Assembly: GCA_937959145.1 (NCBI GenBank)
Contig: CALGMC010000328.1
Coordinates: 1-5,531, forward strand
DNA: 5,531 bases
Direction of reading: 5' to 3'
DNA from: an uncultured Chlorobiales bacterium
GTDB lineage: Bacteria > Bacteroidota > Chlorobiia > Chlorobiales > Thermochlorobacteraceae
The translations under genes and the position numbers were made by a program. Positions 1-4,617 of the stretch are shown piece after piece (within the stretch, counting starts at the first letter, position 1; every line of letters begins with the position of its first letter). The notes under the pieces were generated by a model that was given only the letters and a program-made list of their open reading frames with translations, was not told the DNA's origin and ran no database searches.

Positions 1-162
1 CGACTTGCACGCGAAGTGCTCGGCGCAAATGGCATCATGAGCGAATACCCCGTCATGCGCCACGCCATGAACTTGGAATCCGTCAAGACCTACGAAGGCA
101 CGCACGAAATTCATACGCTTATCGTCGGTGCCGACATCACCGGCGTCGAAGCGTTCCGATAA
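1..162 (+). CDS. gcdH: Glutaryl-CoA dehydrogenase, C-terminal end (partial, 5' truncated)
   Basis: The reading frame is open from base 1 and ends at TAA 160-162, giving the last 53 residues of an acyl-CoA dehydrogenase. The motif NLESVKTYEGTHEIHTLIVG (fragment residues 24-43) is typical of the glutaryl-CoA dehydrogenase subfamily, in which the Glu of YEGT (fragment E32) is the catalytic base that removes the alpha proton. The ending ITGVEAF also matches the subfamily, whose members usually finish with ITGIQAF or similar. The family is a cytosolic FAD flavoprotein that oxidises and decarboxylates glutaryl-CoA to crotonyl-CoA in lysine and tryptophan breakdown; this is family knowledge. The FAD-binding and N-terminal domains lie outside the window. 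Codons here favour C in third position (GTC, ATC, ACC), more than in the following genes, which may reflect higher expression. Another acyl-CoA dehydrogenase subfamily is possible but less likely. Confidence 0.85.
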   Translation, partial: RLAREVLGANGIMSEYPVMRHAMNLESVKTYEGTHEIHTLIVGADITGVEAFR

Positions 163-182
163 CAAAAACGCAACGAACGCAA

Positions 183-219
183 GAAGGGCGAATGGAAAAT
201 CAAATTCCGTTTGCCCTTC
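183..219 (+). terminator. Hairpin downstream of glutaryl-CoA dehydrogenase, possible terminator
   Basis: GAAGGGC (183-189) and GCCCTTC (213-219) form a perfect 7-bp stem. Inside it GGAA (194-197) pairs with TTCC (205-208) across a 7-nt A-rich loop, with GAAT facing GTTT as an internal loop. It starts 21 nt after the stop of the dehydrogenase gene. There is no T tract after it (AAACAAC follows), so it is not a classic intrinsic terminator; it could instead protect the 3' end of the mRNA. Confidence 0.4.
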
Positions 220-299
220 AAACAACGGCTTGTAAGAGCGCGAAAGCAACTGTAATTTGCTCGAAACTTCTCACGATTGAATCGGAGCTAATCATATTT

Positions 300-305
300 G
301 GAGGT
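300..305 (+). promoter_or_regulatory. Strong Shine-Dalgarno site that fixes the start at 312
   Basis: GGAGGT lies 6 nt ahead of ATG 312. It is the best ribosome binding site in the window and is the reason for choosing 312 over the in-frame ATG at 192. The other genes here have weak or no Shine-Dalgarno sequences. Confidence 0.75.
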
Positions 306-311
306 AACAAC

Positions 312-533
312 ATGCAAGACCCACGCGCGAACTTCACTGCTGAAGAATTAGAACGAGGCTCGGAAGATTTCCTGAAAAAAGCATCGATTGTTTTGGAGTA
401 TGAATCGCTTCGTGAAGAACGCGACGCGCTCATCGAGAAAATGGAAAAGCAAATTCGCGTGATTGTGCGTCTTTCTTGGTGCGCAATCGCCGCCTCAATT
501 TTATTTGGTCTCTCATCAATTTGGATTAACTAA
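312..533 (+). CDS. Small coiled-coil, single-TM protein of unknown function
   Basis: I do not recognise this 73-residue protein. Residues 1-47 are highly charged and probably helical, with a likely short coiled coil at about 26-48 (YESLREERDALIEKMEKQIR). Residues about 49-71 (IVRLSWCAIAASILFGLSSI) form one hydrophobic segment, ending three residues before or at the C terminus, so it looks like a tail-anchored protein with a cytoplasmic N-terminal part. There is no signal peptide. The start at 312 is supported by GGAGGT at 300-305. An in-frame ATG at 192 would add 40 residues, but these are Cys- and Ser-bearing, of no recognisable character, and that ATG lies in the hairpin stem-loop after the previous gene. 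The stop is 11 nt before the comEC homologue, so the two are probably co-transcribed and translationally coupled. A role linked to the ComEC channel is only a guess from position. Confidence 0.7.
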   Translation: MQDPRANFTAEELERGSEDFLKKASIVLEYESLREERDALIEKMEKQIRVIVRLSWCAIAASILFGLSSIWIN

Positions 534-544
534 GGTTTCCTCCA

Positions 545-2734
545 ATGGCATATCCCTCGCTTTATGCCCTTGCTACGGTTGCCGTTGCTATCTACATCGG
601 CGCACGCCTTCCTGCTTGCCTGAACCTATTGCTCCCACTCGCTTTCGCACTGCTAAGTCTCACGCTTTTGCTTCACGCACTTGCATCGTTCAAAAAAAGC
701 AAAACCCTGCGTGCCTTTGAACTCGCTACTGTTCTCTTTCTTATCGCTTCCTCCTTTTGCGCCTATAGTAACTTCAAAACGAAATACATTTCTCAAACCG
801 ACATCGTCCATTTTGCTAATCAAACAGTTCGCCTCAAAGGAACGCTTGCCTCAAAAGTGAGCGAGAAAAATCGCACTGCACAATGGACGCTCCTCGCCCA
901 AGAACTTGTGCGCAATGGCGATACAACTATCGTCAGCGGCAAAGTGCGCGTCAGGCTTTATAGCAACCTAAAAACCGACTTGAAACTCGGCGACGAAATT
1001 TGGATAAGCGGCAAATTGAAACTCCCACAAAAAGCCATGAACACAGGCGAATTCAATTATCGCAACTTTCTTGACGAACAAGGCATTTTCACCCTGCTTG
1101 CCGTTCAGCACGATTCGCTCATTCAAAAAACAGGCAACCTCAACCTTTCCTTCTACGAACGTTACATCACACTGCCGACCGCCGAGCGACTTTCAGAAAC
1201 AATTCAAACGCTCATTCCAAAAAGCGATGAACAGCAGTTCGTCAAAGGCTTGATTCTCGGCGAGCGAAGCGATTTGAGCGACGAAATTAAACTTGCCTTT
1301 CAACGAACAGGCACAATTCACGTGCTCGTGATTTCAGGATTGCATATTGGCTTGTTAGTGCTCTTGTTGGATTTGGTATTCAAACGATTGAAAACAACGA
1401 AGGCAGGGAGGTGGATTGCCTTTGGCTTGGCGGCAGTGCTTCTTTTCTTTTACAGCAATATCACAGGAAACTCGCCGCCTGTTGTCAGAGCCGTGATTAT
1501 GGCGTTGGTCTTCGGATTCTCAAAGGTGATTGAGCGCAAGGCATATCCGCTCAATACCTTAGCGTTTTGCTTGATTGTGATTTTCTCGCTCGACCCGCGT
1601 GCCTTATTCAGCGCAAGCGTGCATTTAACGACGGGCGCAGTCGCCTCAATTTTGCTCGTTTATCCGCGCCTCTCGGAATGGATTTCGTTTGAAACAGAGA
1701 CAAAGTGGCTGAAGCCAATCGTGGCACTTGCAAAGTATGTGTGGGAGTCGCTCGCGCTGACGCTTTCCGCTTCGATGGGCGTTTCGCCGCTCATTGCGTA
1801 TTACTTCGGCTCGACGGCGTTTCTCGGCATCTTGGCAAATCTTCCCGTCGTGTTGCTCACAAGCCTTGCCGTTTATGCCGCCATTCCGATGATTCTCTTC
1901 GATCTTGTTTCGCAAACATTGGCGACGCCTTACGCCGTGAGCGTCTATTACTTCGTGCATTGGGCAATCTTCTTTGCAAAGTGGTTTAGCCAGTTGCCGA
2001 TTGTGGCAGTTGCCATTCAGCCGACCATTCCCGTTTTGAGTGCGTTTTACCTTTCAGTGCTTGCCTTGCTTCAACTTCGTAACCCGAAAACCCGCGCCAA
2101 ATGGATAATTGCGGCACTTGTGGCAATCAATGTGGCAGTATGGTTTCCAATGTTTGAACCGAAATCGCCGACACCAAAATTCATCTTCAATGCCGTTTAT
2201 GACGGCACTTCAATTTTCGTGAATGCAGGCGGCGAAACGCTCTTGATTGATGCAGGCACAAAGCGGTCAGATTGGACGCGAATCGAGAAGCAACTTCAAA
2301 CCTTCGGCTTAACGCCAACCGCATTCGTCCAATTTTCAACGAGCGATAGCGTTGCGCAACAAGTGCCGATTGAAAAGAAAGCAAACCGAAGTGAATCTTT
2401 GAAAACAAATAGTGCGATTGTCATTCGCCCGTCCGTAGAGCATTGTAAAATCTTGACGAAACGAGCGACGATGGTTTGCACGCAGTATTTGAAAGGCATT
2501 TCGGAGAGCGAATTTTTCAAAAGCGATGTGATATTTCTCAAACTCTTGCGCTTTCGTCAGCAGGAAAAAGAAGCATTAGAAAAGTGGATTCAACAGGCAG
2601 AGCCGAAACTTGTTGTGGCGGAACTTTCGCCGTTCATGCGCAGGGCAGAGAGAAAATTTTTCTATCGCGTTGCGAAAACACAACCGCTCATCAAAACGAC
2701 TGAACGAGACGGACAAATCTTGTGGAGGGAATGA
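545..2734 (+). CDS. comEC: ComEC/Rec2-family DNA-uptake membrane protein with degenerate beta-lactamase-like domain
   Basis: The 729-residue protein has the ComEC order of parts. Three N-terminal hydrophobic segments (about 5-20, 24-48, 56-75) lead to an extracytoplasmic OB-fold-like DUF4131 region (about 90-195) with the hallmark FNYRNFLDEQGIF (170-182). The competence domain follows (about 230-510): GLILGERSDLS (235-245), HVLVISGLHIG (259-269), GNSPPVVRAVIMA (308-320), PLNTLA (335-340) and SASMGVSPLIAYYFG (408-422), within multiple TM helices. The last part (about 545-729) resembles the start of a metallo-beta-lactamase domain (AGGETLLIDAG, 561-571) but has no HxHxDH motif. In the family, ComEC forms the inner-membrane channel for single-stranded DNA during transformation. 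The start ATG 545 has only a weak AGG upstream, within 11 nt of the preceding stop, suggesting coupling. Leucine codon use changes near base 1310 (see findings). No other competence gene is in the window, so a DNA-uptake role is inferred from family. Confidence 0.9.
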   Translation: MAYPSLYALATVAVAIYIGARLPACLNLLLPLAFALLSLTLLLHALASFKKSKTLRAFELATVLFLIASSFCAYSNFKTKYISQTDIVHFANQTVRLKGTLASKVSEKNRTAQWTLLAQELVRNGDTTIVSGKVRVRLYSNLKTDLKLGDEIWISGKLKLPQKAMNTGEFNYRNFLDEQGIFTLLAVQHDSLIQKTGNLNLSFYERYITLPTAERLSETIQTLIPKSDEQQFVKGLILGERSDLSDEIKLAFQRTGTIHVLVISGLHIGLLVLLLDLVFKRLKTTKAGRWIAFGLAAVLLFFYSNITGNSPPVVRAVIMALVFGFSKVIERKAYPLNTLAFCLIVIFSLDPRALFSASVHLTTGAVASILLVYPRLSEWISFETETKWLKPIVALAKYVWESLALTLSASMGVSPLIAYYFGSTAFLGILANLPVVLLTSLAVYAAIPMILFDLVSQTLATPYAVSVYYFVHWAIFFAKWFSQLPIVAVAIQPTIPVLSAFYLSVLALLQLRNPKTRAKWIIAALVAINVAVWFPMFEPKSPTPKFIFNAVYDGTSIFVNAGGETLLIDAGTKRSDWTRIEKQLQTFGLTPTAFVQFSTSDSVAQQVPIEKKANRSESLKTNSAIVIRPSVEHCKILTKRATMVCTQYLKGISESEFFKSDVIFLKLLRFRQQEKEALEKWIQQAEPKLVVAELSPFMRRAERKFFYRVAKTQPLIKTTERDGQILWRE

Positions 2735-2736
2735 TA

Positions 2737-2769
2737 AGAGTTAAGAATGAATCTATGCGTCTTAACTTT
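2737..2769 (+). terminator. Hairpin after comEC, weak terminator candidate
   Basis: AGTTAAGA (2739-2746) and TCTTAACT (2760-2767) are perfect inverted repeats, extended by one G-T and one A-T pair to a 10-bp stem with a 13-nt loop. It begins 3 nt after the comEC stop. The stem is A/T rich and only TTTC follows, so termination strength is doubtful, but the place between convergent genes fits. Confidence 0.4.
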
Positions 2770-2780
2770 CCACTCCCTTG

Positions 2781-2806
2781 GATTCCTCACTGTCGTTCGG
2801 AATGAC
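2781..2806 (-). repeat. Dispersed intergenic repeat, left arm (inverted copy)
   Basis: This 26-nt stretch runs from GATTCC to GGAATGAC. Its reverse complement is a diverged copy of the repeat at 2856-2880: 21 of 25 aligned bases agree, with one extra base. It has its own small palindrome, ATTCC (2782-2786) with GGAAT (2799-2803). Short repeats of this type (starting GTCATTC and ending GAATC) recur in intergenic DNA of many environmental bacteria; that is recalled knowledge, not searched here. Confidence 0.65.
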
Positions 2807-2811
2807 TGACT

Positions 2812-2846
2812 AATGAGCAATGAGCAATGAGTAGTGAGTAATGATA
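2812..2846 (+). repeat. Tandem array of five 7-bp units
   Basis: Five heptamers lie head to tail: AATGAGC, AATGAGC, AATGAGT, AGTGAGT, AATGATA. The first two are identical, the third and fourth differ by one or two bases from them, and the fifth is degraded. The array sits exactly between the two inverted arms 2781-2806 and 2856-2880. On the minus strand it reads as TCATTGCTCATT-type sequence, a simple repeat that I recall from intergenic DNA of Bacteroidota/Chlorobiota-like genomes. Confidence 0.75.
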
Positions 2847-2855
2847 AACGACTTT

Positions 2856-2880
2856 GTCATTCTGAGCGAAGCGAAGAATC
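2856..2880 (+). repeat. Dispersed intergenic repeat, right arm
   Basis: The 25-nt stretch from GTCATTCTGAGCG to CGAAGAATC matches a very widespread bacterial intergenic repeat. It contains the internal direct repeat GCGAA GCGAA and a short palindrome ATTCT (2859-2863) with AGAAT (2875-2879). With the left arm it can form a long imperfect stem enclosing the heptamer array. When translated on the minus strand it gives ILRFAQNDK, a peptide familiar from spurious ORFs. Confidence 0.75.
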
Positions 2881-2925
2881 CCACCTGTGCAAGTCAGTTC
2901 AATCGGTCTCGTGCTGTTCCAAGCA

Positions 2926-4488
2926 TCAAGGCAAAAGGAGCATAGCGACCACTGCGCCTGTAACGCCGCAAGCAAAATTCACCACGTCGTTATCTATCCA
3001 ATGAACGCCTTTGATGAGTTGGTTTGGAACGGTCGTGCCGTCGTCGTTGAGGTGATGGGTTTTTTCGGTGATTTTATCGCGATACTTGTCGTAATACTGT
3101 GCTTGCAAGGTGCCGCCGAAGTAACTATCGACCAAACTTCCAACAAGTCCGGCAACGCTAATTGCAGTCAGGACTTTGAGCAGTCCCGTAGACTCAACAA
3201 GCGTCATGTTGGAAAGCCAGCCGCTAATGGCAATCACGAGTGCGCCCAAGAATGCGCCCGATGTGCCGATGAAAGTAATGCCGCCCGATGTGCCCGCAGG
3301 AACAGGTTTGAAATTGACGATGGAAATTGGATTCGGATTGCGAATCATCGTGCCGATTTCGGTTGCCCAAGTGTCGGCTTGAACTGCCGCCATAGTGCCG
3401 AGATAGCCGAAGTAAAAAAGGTCGCGCCACGATTCATTCGGAAGAAAAGGGTAAGCGAGCATTAAAATCCAACCGACGCCGCCGTTGGCGATGACTTGCC
3501 CCATGTCGCGCTGTGAGCCTTTCTCAAAAATCAAATCAAATTTTTTCTTGCGCGCTTTGCCGACTTTGGAAAGAATCGAGGAAAGGAAAAAGAACGTCAG
3601 AATCGGAATCGTCCAAACAATGCCGCCAATGCTGAAAATCGTTGACGCTAAAAGAAACGTGCAAACCGAGCCACTGCCGTTTAGGAATTTGAGTCCCAGC
3701 GAAAGGCGCGCAAACATAAACGAGATGCCAACGCCGAGAACGATATTCTGCAACATCGGCGCGCCGTAGCGTTCCAGCACAGCAAGGAAAAACGCGACCG
3801 AAAGCGGAACGGTCAAATTATCTGCGCCGCCTGAAACCAGCGACTCCGCCGCCGTTGCAACCAATGCAAGCGCAAACGCAAAACTCATCAAGGCTGTGCT
3901 ACTGAACTGCGAAAGCACATCGGATTGCGGCTTGAAGAACATCAAACACCCATAAATCACCATAAAACTTACCACAAACATTGCCAGCGAGCCTTCAAGC
4001 GATTTGACCGTGCTAAACTTATATTGGTGCGGGTTTCGAACATGCTCACCCACAAGCGAAGCGGCGGCATCGCCTAAACCCAAAACGAGCATGGAGGTTT
4101 GCAGAATCCAAACATTCCAATCCCAACAAAGCACCACAAGCAAAAGAAATGCAATCGGAAAATAGACCGTCCCGTAGTTGAGCGAAGCGCGTGAGTCTGA
4201 ATCGGAGTGTTGTTCGTGAAGCGAGGAAAGCCAGCCGAAGCGCGTTGCGAAAATGTTGAAGGGAATAAAGAGTGCAGGAATCAAGGCAGGGTAAAATTTC
4301 TCTTTGAAAAAATACGGCGCGAAAAAAATAAAAACGCCTGTGGCGATATGCACAATTTTGCGCGTGTGCGACGGCGAAACGCCCGCAAACCGTTTGAGCG
4401 ATTCACTAACAGCGATGAGAAAAATCAGGGAAGCAAGTGCGATGAGAAAAGCGAGAAAGTCGGTTTCCGACGATGGCGTAAAGTTCAT
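2926..4488 (-). CDS. Fused VTE5-like prenol/phytol kinase + DUF92 (VTE6-like) prenyl-phosphate kinase
   Basis: This 520-residue polytopic membrane protein joins two families. Residues 1 to about 250 match the dolichol kinase/phytol kinase/CTP-transferase-like group: RKIVHIATGVF (43-53), GLGDAAASLVGEHV (137-150), KSLEGSLAMF (162-171), and ESLVSGGADNLTVPL (215-229). Residues about 255-520 are a full DUF92/TMEM19-type domain: SKVGKARKKK (307-316), RDMGQVIANGGVG (328-340), QADTWATEIG (370-379), GTSGGITFIGT (399-409), GSLVDSYFGGTLQ (450-462), and IKGVHWIDNDVVNF (492-505). In Arabidopsis VTE5 phosphorylates phytol (CTP-dependent) and VTE6, a DUF92 protein, makes phytyl diphosphate from phytyl phosphate. 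The inferred role is two-step activation of a salvaged prenyl alcohol (phytol, farnesol or geranylgeraniol) to its diphosphate, at the membrane. Start ATG 4488 has no Shine-Dalgarno. It is convergent with comEC and divergent from pruA, so probably monocistronic. The exact substrate cannot be read from sequence. Confidence 0.85.
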   Translation of the reverse strand: MNFTPSSETDFLAFLIALASLIFLIAVSESLKRFAGVSPSHTRKIVHIATGVFIFFAPYFFKEKFYPALIPALFIPFNIFATRFGWLSSLHEQHSDSDSRASLNYGTVYFPIAFLLLVVLCWDWNVWILQTSMLVLGLGDAAASLVGEHVRNPHQYKFSTVKSLEGSLAMFVVSFMVIYGCLMFFKPQSDVLSQFSSTALMSFAFALALVATAAESLVSGGADNLTVPLSVAFFLAVLERYGAPMLQNIVLGVGISFMFARLSLGLKFLNGSGSVCTFLLASTIFSIGGIVWTIPILTFFFLSSILSKVGKARKKKFDLIFEKGSQRDMGQVIANGGVGWILMLAYPFLPNESWRDLFYFGYLGTMAAVQADTWATEIGTMIRNPNPISIVNFKPVPAGTSGGITFIGTSGAFLGALVIAISGWLSNMTLVESTGLLKVLTAISVAGLVGSLVDSYFGGTLQAQYYDKYRDKITEKTHHLNDDGTTVPNQLIKGVHWIDNDVVNFACGVTGAVVAMLLLP

Positions 4489-4531
4489 TTTTAAGGACGG
4501 ATAACTTCAAACGGTTTTTGTGAAATTAAGC

Positions 4532-4561
4532 AATCGCACGTCAATTTTACGCGTTGCGATT
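4532..4561. promoter_or_regulatory. Inverted repeat in the divergent promoter region, candidate operator
   Basis: AATCGCA (4532-4538) and TGCGATT (4555-4561) are a perfect 7-bp inverted repeat with centres 23 nt apart, about two DNA turns. CGT (4539-4541) and ACG (4549-4551) extend the pairing inside. ATTTTAC is also directly repeated at 4544-4550 and 4559-4565, followed each time by a TGCG. This lies in the only divergent intergenic stretch (4489-4617), between the kinase fusion and pruA, so it could bind a regulator of either gene. No known operator is recognised. Confidence 0.35.
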
Positions 4562-4581
4562 TTACAGGTGCGATGTATTTT
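4554..4581 (+). promoter_or_regulatory. Possible promoter of pruA
   Basis: TTGCGA (4554-4559) and TATTTT (4576-4581) each match 4 of 6 bases of the sigma-70 consensus and are 16 nt apart. Transcription would start near 4588, about 30 nt before ATG 4618. The -35 box overlaps the right half of the inverted repeat at 4532-4561. Weak evidence; a lineage with a different -10 box would not use it. Confidence 0.25.
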
Positions 4582-4617
4582 GCAGTATCTTTTCAAAAAC
4601 CAACCAAAAGTTTAGCG

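Noticed and set aside
192..311. N-terminal extension of the small membrane protein from ATG 192
   Set aside because: The extra 40 residues show no recognisable fold, the ATG lies inside a hairpin, and ATG 312 has a much better Shine-Dalgarno (GGAGGT with 6-nt spacing).
1646..1960. 104-codon minus-strand frame inside comEC
   Set aside because: It is a shadow of the comEC frame; the product is rich in Arg, Cys and His and the plus frame carries conserved ComEC motifs.
545..2734. Frameshift or truncation in comEC explaining the lost metal motif
   Set aside because: The frame stays open to a stop at a sensible distance and I see no HxHxDH-like motif in the other frames reported for 2150-2734, so loss by divergence is more likely than by frameshift.
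2812..2846. CRISPR array
   Set aside because: The units are 7 bp, directly adjoining, with no spacers; this is a simple tandem repeat.
2787..2975. 62-codon minus-strand frame covering the repeats and the tail of the kinase gene
   Set aside because: Its product contains ILRFAQNDK and SLLIAHCSL, which are translations of the dispersed repeat and the heptamer array; it is a spurious frame.
2887..3465. 192-codon open frame on the plus strand
   Set aside because: It lies antisense to the conserved DUF92 domain, its product is Cys/Arg/Asn rich with no family likeness, and the opposite frame explains the sequence fully.
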